DNA of 64,000 nucleotides from NCBI GenBank assembly GCA_963816975.1, contig CAWFMD010000006.1, positions 930,001 to 994,000 of the forward strand, read 5' to 3'. Position 1 is the stretch's first letter. Each line of letters starts with the position of its first letter. Under the pieces are notes generated by a model. The model was not told where the DNA came from, ran no database searches, and saw only the letters and a list, made by a program, of their open reading frames with translations. Positions 45,430-54,840 of the stretch are shown here, one piece after another. A program made the position numbers and the translations under genes. The stretch is from DASRIA01 sp963816975 (GTDB lineage Bacteria; Actinomycetota; Thermoleophilia; Solirubrobacterales; JBBDJG01).

Positions 45430-45817
45430 TCAAGCGCCGGGCGCATGGGTTCCCGCCTCCGGCCAGAAGGGCCACTCCTCGAAGTGCGTGCAGCGTCCGG
45501 AGCCGTCCAGGCGCACGACCCACAGATCGCGGTAGTGGCGCGGTGGGGGCCCGTCGTAGGCGACCGCGACCCGCGCCACGCCCACGTCCCCCGTCCACCG
45601 CGACTATCTCGCTGGCCATGCGGAAGGGCTCATCGGGCCCCGCGCGCTCGGCCTCCCAGAGCGCCGCGATCGCTTCCAGACCGCGGGCGGCCGGTTCGAA
45701 CGGGCCCGGGCTGTAGGTGGCAGCGGGCGTGAACAGCTCGGCCAGCACCGCTGTCCCGGGCGTGCGCCAGGCGCGCTCGTACGCGGTGATCCATCCTGCC
45801 AGCGCGGCGCGGTCCAC
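45430..45817 (-). CDS. NTF2-like protein (frameshifted)
   Basis: Starts GTG 45817 (VDRAALAGWITAYERAWRTPG). The first frame covers ELFTPAATYSPGPFEPAARGLEAIAALWEAERAGPDEPFRMASEIVAVDG. After a shift near 45590, in a run of five G, the other frame reads DVGVARVAVAYDGPPPRHYRDLWVVRLDGSGRCTHFEEWPFWPE and stops at 45430. Together they form one typical SnoaL-like protein of about 128 residues, so one extra G is the likely cause. Confidence 0.75.
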
Positions 45818-45846
45818 GCCCGCACCGTAACGCCGCTGCAGTCCGC

Positions 45847-47702
45847 CTAGGGCCGCGGCAGCGGCGGCGCCGGCAGCGTCACCTTCCACACGTCGATCGC
45901 GCTGCGCCCGACGCCCAGGTTGAAGTCGCCGGTCGCGCCCCAGTAGGTGAAGGTGCCGTCCGGGTTCTCGGCGTACTTGAACACGGCCGAGACCCACGTG
46001 TTCGCGTGGGTCGGCAGGAACCACGCTGCTTCGCGGAACTCGATGCGGTTGTTGGGGTGCTCGACGAAGTCCACGACCTGGGTGCCCTGCGAGTACCAGC
46101 CCATGAAGATCCGGTTCTGGCCCGGGATCTGGTGGAACACGTGCGCCGTGCAGAGCGAGGCCTGCGGGCCGGTGCGGATCGGGGCGCGGTAGATCGCCCG
46201 CTTGCCGTCGGGGGTGATCGCGTAGGACCTGTGGGAGTCCGCCGGAGTGCCCGGCCCGTTGGTGCGCAGCATCCCCACGCGGTAGGCGTGGATGCCGCCG
46301 TTGCCGGCCTTGATGTCGGCGCCCGGCGCGCAGGTCGCGCCCGGCGGCAGCACGCCGCCGCCGCGCTCGTCGGTCGCCAGCAGGTACCGCCGCGAGGCCG
46401 TGTACTCCAGTTCGTGGTCGAAGTCGACGTCCTCGTCGGACCCGTAGGTGGGAGTGGCCGATCCGCCCGCACCGCGGCCCATGTGGTGGGCCGAGCCGAC
46501 GTAGCGCACGCCTTCCAGCGAGGGGCCCCCGTCCGCGAGCCAGCTCGGGACGTCGAGCCCGACGGCCGCGCCTTCGCGCTCGCCGTTCACGCAGTCGGTG
46601 ATCATCGCGCCCGTGCCGAACGGCGCCTCGGACGAGCTGGGGCGCACCCGGCACGGCAGCGGAGTGCCGCGCGGCTTGTCGTCGGAGTGGTCGGAGGGGG
46701 TCCCGTTGTCGTCGAACGCGTTCTTCATGTCGAACAGGATCGCCGCGCCGCCGCTCGCGCACGTGAGGCGGTCGCCCGGGTAGACCTCGAGCTCGTGGCA
46801 ACCGTAGATGCTGCTCTTGAGCGTGTGGCCCAGCGCGATCTCGGCGCGCGGGTAGCGGTAGCGGTAGACCTCGGGCCGGCAGCGCGCGCGCCGCTCGGCA
46901 ACCGTCGTACCGGAGGGGAAGTTCATGCACGACGACAGGTCGACCACCTCGAAGCCGTCGAGGTCGAGGCGGTCTGCGCCCCCCGGCACCTCGTTCAGGC
47001 GCTTGCCGCTGGAGTCGACGCCGATCGCGTCGGAGGTGACCGCGTAGGCGATGTGCGGGCGCTTGGGGTCGACGTTGACCGTGTGCGCCTCGCCGATGTG
47101 GCTGGTGAGGCCGATCTCGACGGCCGGGAGGGAACGGTCACGTCCACGATCTCGAGCCCGCCCTGCGGCACGGCCGAGAGGCCGAAGGTCCCGTTGTCGT
47201 GGCAGCGGCCGTCGGCGTCGCTGGCGTCGAGCAGCAGCTGGGTGTCCGTCCGCACGGCGGCCGGGCTCGCGGCGTTCAGCAGCGCCTCGCCCTTGGGCGT
47301 CGCCTCGACGTCGTGCTGGAGCCCGAGCGCCGAGTTGGGATTGCTCGGACAGGCCGCCGAGGGGTGGCCGGCGACGAAGGTGGGCCGCACCTCGCCGCGG
47401 TCGGTGAGCCGCAGGATCGTCTGGCCGCCGCCGTTGGGGCCCGCGCCGAGCGTGCCCGCGGACATGTAGGTCTCGCCGTCGCGCGTGAAGAAGTCGACGT
47501 CGGTGTGGGGGTTGCCGGTGGCGAACGTGGCCAGCAGCTCCCAGCTGGCGCCGTCGCCGCCGGCCCGGAAGGTCGGGTCCGGCGCGCCGGTCGAGAACGA
47601 CGGATACGAGTGGTCGAGCTTCAGCCCGTGGCCGGCGAGCGCGGTGGTGGCCGGCGCCAGCAGGGCCGTGGTAACGAGCAGCAGGAGCGCGGTGCGCCTC
47701 AC
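45847..47702 (-). CDS. secreted LVIVD-repeat-type protein (frameshifted)
   Basis: About 618 residues, exported (signal peptide MRRTALLLLVTTALLAPATTALAG). The first part runs to GLEIVDVTVPSRP. After a shift near 47135 the other frame continues VEIGLTSHIGEAHTVNVDPKRPHIAYAVTSD to the end. GLEIVDV and FEVVDLSSC are LVIVD-like beta-propeller strands. Many Cys and HxH-like positions are in the C-terminal half (GSAHHMGRG, YGCHELEVYPGD). Function unknown. GTG start with an AGGGGGA site. Confidence 0.78.
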
Positions 47703-47836
47703 GTGGTCCCCCTCTGAGAGTGCGGATGTCGCGGGACGGGCGCCGGTCCCTACGACGACGCCACGGGATCGGGATACCCGCCGGGGGCGCTGATGAAACG
47801 GCGCTCACCAGCCGCCGGCACGCGCGGCAGGGCTGC

Positions 47837-47860
47837 GGGCGGCCGCCCCGGCGGCCGCCC
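47837..47860 (-). terminator. hairpin terminator of the hgd gene
   Basis: Arms GGGCGGCCGC (47837-47846) and its complement (47851-47860) with a 4-nt loop, 24 bp beyond the hgd stop on the minus strand. Confidence 0.65.
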
Positions 47861-47883
47861 TCGCGCCCCGGGAGGTACGGGCG

Positions 47884-49068
47884 CTAGCCCGTCGTGCTCG
47901 CGGCCACGGGGGAGGGCGCCTGCTCGTGCCACGAGTACGCGTAGCGCGGGTCGTCCAGCTCCCGCGCCAGGGTCGTCAGCTTCAGCGGCCGGAACGTGTC
48001 CCACATCACGGCCAGCTCCTCGGTGCGGCGCTTGCCCAGCGACTTCTCGACCAGGCCCGGCTGCGGGCCGTGCGGCAGGCCGGAGGGGTGGACCGTGATC
48101 GAGCCGACCTCGACGCCCTTGCGGCTGCCGAAGTCGCCGGACACGTAGTAGATGACCTCCTCGGACTGGAGGTTCGAGTGGTGGTAGGGGATCGGGATCG
48201 CCTGGGGGTCGTAGTCCAGCTCGCGCGGGCAGAACGAGCAGATCACGAAGTTGGGGCCCTGGAACGTCTGGTGCACGGGCGGGGGCAGGTGGATCCGGCC
48301 GGTGCGCGGCTCGAAGTCGTGCACGTTGAACGTGTAGGGGTACACGTAGCCGTCCCAGCCCACGACGTCGAACGGGTGGTAGTCCAGCGTGTAGCGCTGG
48401 AGGCCGCCGCGCACGCGCAGCAGCAGCTCGAACTCGCCGCCCTCGGTGTGGGTCTCGAGCTCCTGCGGCGGGTGGAAGTCGCGCTGCGAGTAGGGCGCGC
48501 CCTCGAGCAGCTGGCCGTAGCGGTTGCGGTAGCGCGACGGGGTCTCGAGCTCGCCGGGAGTGTGGAACGTCAGCCACAGCTGCGGCGTGTCGTCGAGCGC
48601 GAAGCGGTAGGTGGTGCCGCGCGGGATCACGATGTAGTCGTGCGCGCGAAACGGCAGCCGGCCGAACACCGTCTCGAGCGTCCCGCCGCCCTCGTGCACG
48701 AAGATCAGCTCGTCGCCCTCGCCGTTGCGATAGAAGGCCGCGGACTCCTGCGCGGGCCGGCAGATGCCCATCTCGAGGTCGTCGTTCCACATCAGCACGC
48801 GGCGGCCGGTGAGCGGGTCGCCGACGGGCGCCATGCCGCCCGTCACCAGGTGCTGGTGCACGTGCGCGTCCGGGACCCACTCCTCGCGCTCGAGCCGCTC
48901 GAAGCTGCCCGCGTCGCTGATCCGGCAGGGCGAGTTGTGGTGGTAGAGGATCGACTCGTTGCCCGAGAAGCCCTCGAAGCCGAGCACCTCCTCCACCAGC
49001 AGCCGCCCGTTCTGGCGGGCCTGCGTGTGGCGCTTGTCGGGGACCTGTCCAAGTCGGTGGTAACGCAT
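47884..49068 (-). CDS. hmgA: homogentisate 1,2-dioxygenase
   Basis: Opens the ring of homogentisate to maleylacetoacetate in tyrosine catabolism. 394 residues, cupin-fold: DAHVHQHLVTGG, RRVLMWNDDLEMG, DELIFVHEGGGTLETVFG, YIVIPRGTTYRF, PFDVVGWDGYVYPYTFNVHDFEPR, and the C-terminal iron region VIYYVSGDFGSRKGVEVGSITVHPSGLPHGPQPG (His, Glu, His). The downstream gene in the operon after hpd. Hairpin terminator follows. Confidence 0.92.
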   Translation of the reverse strand: MRYHRLGQVPDKRHTQARQNGRLLVEEVLGFEGFSGNESILYHHNSPCRISDAGSFERLEREEWVPDAHVHQHLVTGGMAPVGDPLTGRRVLMWNDDLEMGICRPAQESAAFYRNGEGDELIFVHEGGGTLETVFGRLPFRAHDYIVIPRGTTYRFALDDTPQLWLTFHTPGELETPSRYRNRYGQLLEGAPYSQRDFHPPQELETHTEGGEFELLLRVRGGLQRYTLDYHPFDVVGWDGYVYPYTFNVHDFEPRTGRIHLPPPVHQTFQGPNFVICSFCPRELDYDPQAIPIPYHHSNLQSEEVIYYVSGDFGSRKGVEVGSITVHPSGLPHGPQPGLVEKSLGKRRTEELAVMWDTFRPLKLTTLARELDDPRYAYSWHEQAPSPVAASTTG

Positions 49069-49081
49069 CGCGCCTCCCGCG

Positions 49082-50215
49082 TCAGAGATTTCCGCGCAGC
49101 GCCTGCTCGCGCTCGATCGCCTCGAACAGCGCCTTGAAGTTGCCGGCCCCGAAGCCGCGCGCGCCGTGGCGCTCGATCAGCTCCAGGAACATGGTCGGGC
49201 GGTCGCCGATCGGCTTCGTGAAGATCTGCAGCAGGTAGCCCTCGTCGTCGCGGTCGGCGAGGATGCCCAGCTCGCGCAGGTCGGCGAGGTCCTCGGCGAT
49301 CTCGCCCACGCGCGCGGGCAGCTCCTCGTAGTACGTCTCGGGGGTGCGCAGGAACTCGACGCCGCGGTCGGTCAGCTCGCGCACCGCGTGCACGATGTCG
49401 GTGGTGGACAGCGCCAGGTGCTGCACGCCGGCGCCGCCGTAGTACTCGAGGAACTCCTCGATCTGCGACTTGCGCTTGCCCTCCGCGGGCTCGTTGATCG
49501 GGAACTTGATGCGCCCGTTGCCGCCCGCCACGACCTTCGACATCAACGCCGAGTACTCGGTCCCGATGTCCTCGTCGGAGAAGTGGATCATCTCCGTGAA
49601 GCCGAGCACCCGCTCGTAGTAGGAGACCCACTCCTCCATGCGGCCCAGCTCGACGTTGCCGACCACGTGGTCGATGCCGGCCAGCAGCCGCGGGCCGCCC
49701 GCCCCGTTCGCGGCCGTTGCCCGGTAGCCCGGGAGGAACGGGCCGTCGTAGGCGCTGCGGTCCACGAACGTGTGCAGCGTCTCGCCGTAGGTCGCGATCG
49801 TCGCGCAGCGCACCGCGCCGTGCTCGTCGGTCTGCTCCCACGGCTCGCGGATGCCGCGTGCGCCGTGGCGGATCGCCTCGCGGTAGGCGTGCTCGGCGTC
49901 GGGGACCGACAGCGCGACCACCTTCACGCCGTCGCCGTGCTCGGCGTGGTGGCGCGCGATCTCGGAGCCCTGGTGCAGCGCGCCCGTCACGACGAGCCTG
50001 ATGCGGCCCTGCTCGAGCACGAACGAGACCCGGTCGCGCACGCCGGTCTGGAGGCCGGCGCGGGCGGTCTCGCGGAAGCCCAGCGCATGCGTGAAGAAGT
50101 AGCGCGCCGCGTGGGCGTTGCCGACGTACATCTCGACGTGGTCGATGCCCAGCAGGGGCATCGCCTCCCGCTCCGGGGAGGGGATCTCGGTGGGCGAAAT
50201 CGTGGTCTTGGCCAT
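49082..50215 (-). CDS. hpd: 4-hydroxyphenylpyruvate dioxygenase
   Basis: Converts 4-hydroxyphenylpyruvate to homogentisate. 377 residues, two VOC domains. Iron ligands: His in GIDHVVGNVELG, His in GVQHLALSTTDIV, Glu in MFLELIERHG. Other marks: FPINEPAEGKRKSQIEEFLEYYGGAG and GYLLQIFTKPIGDRP. ATG 50215 (MAKTTISPTEIPSP). It precedes hgd by 13 nt, so the two form an operon. The divergent AsnC/Lrp-type gene upstream is the likely regulator. Confidence 0.94.
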   Translation of the reverse strand: MAKTTISPTEIPSPEREAMPLLGIDHVEMYVGNAHAARYFFTHALGFRETARAGLQTGVRDRVSFVLEQGRIRLVVTGALHQGSEIARHHAEHGDGVKVVALSVPDAEHAYREAIRHGARGIREPWEQTDEHGAVRCATIATYGETLHTFVDRSAYDGPFLPGYRATAANGAGGPRLLAGIDHVVGNVELGRMEEWVSYYERVLGFTEMIHFSDEDIGTEYSALMSKVVAGGNGRIKFPINEPAEGKRKSQIEEFLEYYGGAGVQHLALSTTDIVHAVRELTDRGVEFLRTPETYYEELPARVGEIAEDLADLRELGILADRDDEGYLLQIFTKPIGDRPTMFLELIERHGARGFGAGNFKALFEAIEREQALRGNL

Positions 50216-50334
50216 CCCTCTGCCGCTCCTCGCTGGCTGCAAGCTTGAGCCGTCTGCCTCTTTATTCATTTTATGCTGTTATTGGAAGCCCTAAACGGGT
50301 AATTTGTTGCGTACTGACGGGAGAGAGGCCTGCT
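50216..50334. promoter_or_regulatory. divergent AT-rich promoter region hpd / asnC
   Basis: A distinctly AT-rich 119-bp gap (TTTATTCATTTTATGCTGTTATTGG) in GC-rich surroundings. On the minus strand TTTAGG and TAAAAT are spaced by 16 nt, a plausible promoter for hpd-hgd. Site of action for the AsnC/Lrp-type protein is expected here; no clear palindrome was found. Confidence 0.5.
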
Positions 50335-50794
50335 TTGGATCCGATCGACCAACAAATCGTTGCTCTGCTGCGGCAGAACGCCCGGCGCTCGTTCCAGGAC
50401 ATCGGCGCGCACGTCTCCCTCTCGGCGCCGGCCATCAAGCGGCGCGTCGACCGGCTCGAGGCGGACGGGGTGATCCGCGGGTACGCGGCCTCCGTCGACG
50501 CGGGCCGGTTCGGCTGGGGCACGCCAGGCATTCGTGGAGCTGTTCTGCGAGGGGCACATGTCGGCGGGCGAGGTGCGGGGGGCGGTGGCCGTACATCCGG
50601 AGGTGGCCGGCGCCTACACGGTCGCCGGGGAGGCGAGCGCGATCCTGCACGTGCGCACCGAGGACACCGTGCACCTCGAGGAGGCGCTGGAGCGCATCCG
50701 CGAGACGCCGGGCGTGCTGCGCACCCAGACGCAGGTCGTGCTCTCGACGCTGTTCGAGCGGCCCTTCTCCGTGAACGGGAACGCCCCGCCGTGA
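50335..50794 (+). CDS. AsnC/Lrp-family transcriptional regulator (frameshifted)
   Basis: Starts TTG 50335 (LDPIDQQIVALLRQNARRSFQDIGAHVSLSAPAIKRRVDRLEADGVI: the Lrp helix-turn-helix). After a shift near 50522 (one extra base) the RAM ligand domain continues as AFVELFCEGHMSAGEVRGAVAVHPEVAGAYTVAGEASAILHVRTEDTVHLEEALERI. About 152 residues. Divergent from hpd and first gene of an operon; Lrp-type proteins commonly control amino-acid catabolism, so control of both sides is likely. Stop overlaps the next start (GTGA). Confidence 0.85.
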
Positions 50795-52196
50795 TCGACC
50801 ACGTCAACAACCTGAAGCTCCAGCACCTGGTGGAGCTGTCGAAGCTCGGTGAGCGCTGCACCGACCTGGAGGCCCGCATCGAGTCCTGGCTCGCCGCGCA
50901 CGACGTCGTGTTCGACGGGCACACGATCCCGTTCGTGCTGATGCCGCACTTCGTCTCGCCCGGGCAGGTGCGGCGGGTGCGCCACGCGGTCGAGTCGCTG
51001 TCGCGCACGCTCGATCGCTTCTGCGACGCCTACCCGCACGACGCGCGCCTGCGCGAGGAGCTGGACGTGCCCGCGTGGGAGGAGGAGCTGGTCGGCATCG
51101 ACCCCGGCTACCCGCGCCCGCTGCGGATCTGCCGGCTGGACGCCTTCCTGGCCGGCGTACGAGCTGCAAGTTCCTCGAGTTCAACGCAGACTCCCCGGCG
51201 GGCATCGGCTACACCGACGTGCTCTACGAGGGGCTGCGCCAGGCGATCCGGCTGCCGCGCGTGGAAGCCGAGTTCGACACGGCCTACGCGCCGATGCTGC
51301 CGGTCCTGGTCGCACGCTGCTGGACGCGTACGCGGAGTTGCGCTCCGGGCGGTCGAAGCTGCCGAGCGCGCCCGCGGCTGGCGCTGGTCGACCGGCCCGG
51401 CAGCCCCTCCGTCCCGGAGTTCCGGATCACGTGTGCGGCGGCGGGCGAGGCGGGGCTCGAGGCCATGCACGCAACCACCGACGGAGGTCACCTACGACGG
51501 CTCCGTGCTGCGCGCGGACGGAGTGCCGGTGCAGCTCGTGTACCGGCGCGCTGCTCAGCGAGGAGGCGCGCGACGGCGACGCTGGCGGCGGCCGCCCGCG
51601 ACGGCGCCGCGTGCATCGTGAACCCGTTCCGCGCGCGCGTGGCGAACAACAAGAAGCTGTTCGCGCTGCTCGACGATCCGCGCTTCGCGCACCTGGTCGA
51701 GCCCGCCGAGGCGGAGGTGATCCGCGAGACGATCCCCTGGACCCGGGTCGTGCGGCCCGGGCATGCGCGACGCGGCGACTGGGTGGTCGACCTGCTGCCG
51801 TTCGTGTCCGACAACCGCGAGCGGCTGGTGCTGAAGCCGGCCTCCGAGTACGGCGGCCACGGCGTCGCGCTCGGCATCGAGACCGAGCAGGCGCAGTGGG
51901 ACGCGATCATCGAGGAGCACGCCGACTCCGGCGACTACATCGTGCAGGAGTACGTGCCGGTGCCGGAGGAGATGTTCCCGACGGTCGAGGACGGGCACGT
52001 GCAGATGCGGCTCAAGCGCTTCAACATCAACCCGTTCGGGATCGGCGGGCACTACGCGGGGATGATCACGCGCATCTCCGACCAGGCGGTCGTGAACGTG
52101 TCGGCCGGCGGCGGGCTGCTGCCGAGCGTGGTCGGGCGCCACAAGCAGCGGCTGCTGGCCGAGGAGTCCACGGAGCAGGAGCCGGCCCATGCCTGA
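50791..52196 (+). CDS. circularly permuted type-2 ATP-grasp protein (several frameshifts)
   Basis: About 465 residues when read across frames. N-terminus VIDHVNNLKLQHLVELSKLGERCTDLEARIESWLAAHDVVFDGH; the middle CKFLEFNADSPAGIGYTDVLYEGL; the C-terminus, free of breaks, LKPASEYGGHGVALGIETEQAQWD ... YIVQEYVPVPEEMFPTVEDG ... NINPFGIGGHYAGMITRISDQAVVNVSAGGG. That part is typical of the circularly permuted ATP-grasp (CP_ATPgrasp_2) group, which forms amide/peptide bonds. At least six single-base shifts lie between about 51155 and 51770. The 3' end overlaps the next gene by 8 bp. Substrate unknown. Confidence 0.8.
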
Positions 52197-53305
52197 GCAG
52201 GAGATGAAGCTCGGCTACGACGTGGACGAGAACGCGATCCGCTTCTCCAACTACTTCCACGTGCTGCGCGAGCTGGTGCACCTGCGGCAGCGGCCGGCTG
52301 GCGCTGGAGCCGTCGTTCGAGCGCAAGTACGCGCTCGGCGAGCAGCTCCACGACGATGCCCGCGCGCTGTCGAAGGTGCGGCGGCGCCTGTACGAGCTGC
52401 GCCATCCGAGCGACTACCCGGGCGCGCCGGGAGACGAGCTGGCGGCGGCTGCTCGCGGGCGACCGCGACTCGCTGAAGGCGGCGCTGCTGCGCGCGGTGC
52501 GCATTCACCTGGAGGCGCTCGATCCCGTCAAGGACGAGCCCTCGCTGCTGATCCTGCGCCAGCTCGCGCAGCGCCAGGAGCGCCACCTCGGCGGGCCGCG
52601 GCGCCCCGGGCGGCCCGGACATCGGCGCGCTGCCCGATCCGCCTGCGCGAGACGCGCGCGCTGCAGGTGCTGCCGCCGCTGGCCGAGCCGGCCCGCGACG
52701 AGTTCGTCGAGGTGACGGCGGAGGGCGACCCGTTCCTCGTGCGCGACCTGTACGTGAACGGAGCCGAGAACCACGTCCCCGTCGAGCCCGAGGAGCAGCG
52801 GCACTTCTTCCACGGGCTGATGGACGCGGAGCTGTGCGCGGCCGAGCTGATGGCGCGCAACTCGCACGAGTATCCGGACATGCCGTGGGACTTCCACGTC
52901 GACATGGCACGCCAGACCTGGGACGAGCTGCGCCACGCGCGCGTGCACGAGATCCTCATGAAGACCGAGCTGGGCTGCCGCTGGGGCGACTACCCGGTCG
53001 GCTTCTCCTACTTCCGCTCGGTCTACGCGCACGACCTGCTCGGCCGGCTGGCGCTGTTCAACTCGACCAGCGAGCAGAAGGCGATGTGGCGCCACTCGCA
53101 CCGGCGCAAGGTGCTGATGGAGCGCGGCCAGCAGCAGGTGGCGCTGGTGTTCGACTACCTGCTCGCGGACGAGGTGCCGCACGTGCACAACGGCGCGCGC
53201 TGGGGCGCCTACCTGATGGGCGGCGACGAGCAGGCCTACCGGCGCAAGGTCGCCGCGCTGCGCGGCGAGCTGGACGAGACGGGCGCGCCGCAGGCGGTCG
53301 CCTAG
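52189..53305 (+). CDS. ferritin-like DUF455-family protein (frameshifted N-terminal half)
   Basis: About 370 residues if the frames are joined. The N-terminal half is broken at about 52298, 52440 and 52600-52640. The C-terminal half is intact: EFVEVTAEGDPFLVRDLYVNG ... FFHGLMDAELCAAELMARNSHEYPDMPWDFHVDMARQTWDELRHARVHE. Glu and His positions there (ELC-AAE; DELRHAR) match a ferritin-like di-iron/MiaE-like helical bundle. Function not known; an oxygenase or hydroxylase is plausible. Its TAG overlaps the GTG of the M32 peptidase gene. Confidence 0.78.
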
Positions 53306-54831
53306 TGGCGCACGCCGCCGTGGCGCCGCCGCCGGTCGCCTACACGGAGCTGCGCGAGCGCCTCGCCGAGCTGCACGACCTCGACCGGGCGCGGGCGGTG
53401 CTGGCCTGGGACTCGCGCACGATGATGCCCGCGGCCGGGGCGGCGATGCGCGCCGAGCAGCTCGCGACGCTCGAGCGCCTGCACCACGAGCTGCTGGTGT
53501 CCGACGAGACCGGGCGGCTGCTGGAGGCGGCGCGCACGTTCGCGGAGAGCCGCGCGCCGGACTCCGACGAGGCCGCGCTGGTGCGCGTCGCGCGGCGCGA
53601 CCGCGAGAAGGCGCTGCGCGTGCCCGCGGACCTGAAGGCCGCGATCGCGCGCGCCAAGTCGCTCGGCGAGCACGCGTGGCAGGAGGCGCGCGCGCGCTCG
53701 GACTTCGGCGCCTTCGCTCCCTACCTGGAGCGCAACGTCGAGCTGAAGCTGCGCTATGCGCAGTGCTTCGACGCCGCGCACCCCTACGACCCGCTGCTCG
53801 ACGACTTCGAGCCGGGCATGACGACCGCCGAGGCCACGGCGCTGCTGGGCGCGCTGAAGGAGGCGCTGGTGCCGCTCGTGGCTGCGATCGGCGCGCGCGC
53901 GGACGCCGTCGACGACGCCTGCCTGCACCGCCACTTCCCCGTCGCGCAGCAGGAGCGCCTGCTGCTGGACATCGGGCGCGCGCTGCCGCTGCCGGCGGGC
54001 GGCTGGCGCCTCGACCCCACCGCCCATCCGTTCGCGACCGCCTTCTCCACCGCCGACGTGCGCCTCACCACCAGCTACGACGAGCGCCACCTGGGCACCG
54101 CCCTGTTCGCGCTGCTGCACGAGGCCGGGCACGGGATGTACGAGAGCGGGATCAGCCCCGCGCTGGCGCGCACACCGCTGTGCCGGCCGGTGTCGCTCGG
54201 GCTGCACGAGTCCCAGAGCCGGCTGTGGGAGAACGCGATCGGGCGCAGCCGCCCCTTCTGGCGGCGCTTCTTCCCCGCGGTGCGCGCGGCCTTCCCGCAG
54301 CAGTTCGCCGGAGTGGACGCCGAGGGCGCCTACCGCGCGGTCAACGCCGTGCGGCGCTCGCTGATCCGCGTGCAGGCGGACGAGGTCACCTACGACCTGC
54401 ACATAATCTTGCGTTTCGAGCTGGAGCAAGAAATCTTGCAGGAGCGGCTGGCGGTCCGGGACCTGCCCGCGGCATGGAATGCGCGCATGCACGAGTACCT
54501 CGGCCTCGACGTGCCGCGCGACGCCGACGGCGTGCTCCAGGACGTGCACTGGGCCGAGGGCCTGTTCGGCTACTTCCCGACCTACTCGCTGGGGAACGTG
54601 ATCGCGGCCCAGGTCCGCGCGGCGCTGCGGGCGGCGCTGCCCGACCTCGACGCGCGCGTGGAGGCGGGCGACTTCGCCGCGCTGGGGGAGTGGCTGCGCG
54701 AGCGGGTGCACCGCCACGGCCGCAAGCTGACGCCGGCGGAGACGCTCGCGCGGGCCGTCGGAGGTCCGGTCGACGTCGCGCCCTACGTGCGCTACCTGCA
54801 CGAGAAGTTCGGCGAGCTGTACGGGCTCTAG
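53305..54831 (+). CDS. M32-family metallocarboxypeptidase (Taq-type)
   Basis: A 508-residue thermostable-carboxypeptidase-family protein, without frameshift. Zinc motif HEAGHGMYE (HExxH equivalent, about residues 271-279), then GLHESQSRLWENAIGRSRPFW with the third ligand and conserved Glu. The C-terminus has FGYFPTYSLGNVIAAQV. Cleaves C-terminal residues from peptides. Fourth gene of the operon, GTG 53305 immediately overlapping the DUF455 stop. Confidence 0.92.
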   Translation: MAHAAVAPPPVAYTELRERLAELHDLDRARAVLAWDSRTMMPAAGAAMRAEQLATLERLHHELLVSDETGRLLEAARTFAESRAPDSDEAALVRVARRDREKALRVPADLKAAIARAKSLGEHAWQEARARSDFGAFAPYLERNVELKLRYAQCFDAAHPYDPLLDDFEPGMTTAEATALLGALKEALVPLVAAIGARADAVDDACLHRHFPVAQQERLLLDIGRALPLPAGGWRLDPTAHPFATAFSTADVRLTTSYDERHLGTALFALLHEAGHGMYESGISPALARTPLCRPVSLGLHESQSRLWENAIGRSRPFWRRFFPAVRAAFPQQFAGVDAEGAYRAVNAVRRSLIRVQADEVTYDLHIILRFELEQEILQERLAVRDLPAAWNARMHEYLGLDVPRDADGVLQDVHWAEGLFGYFPTYSLGNVIAAQVRAALRAALPDLDARVEAGDFAALGEWLRERVHRHGRKLTPAETLARAVGGPVDVAPYVRYLHEKFGELYGL

Positions 54832-54840
54832 CGGCGCGCT

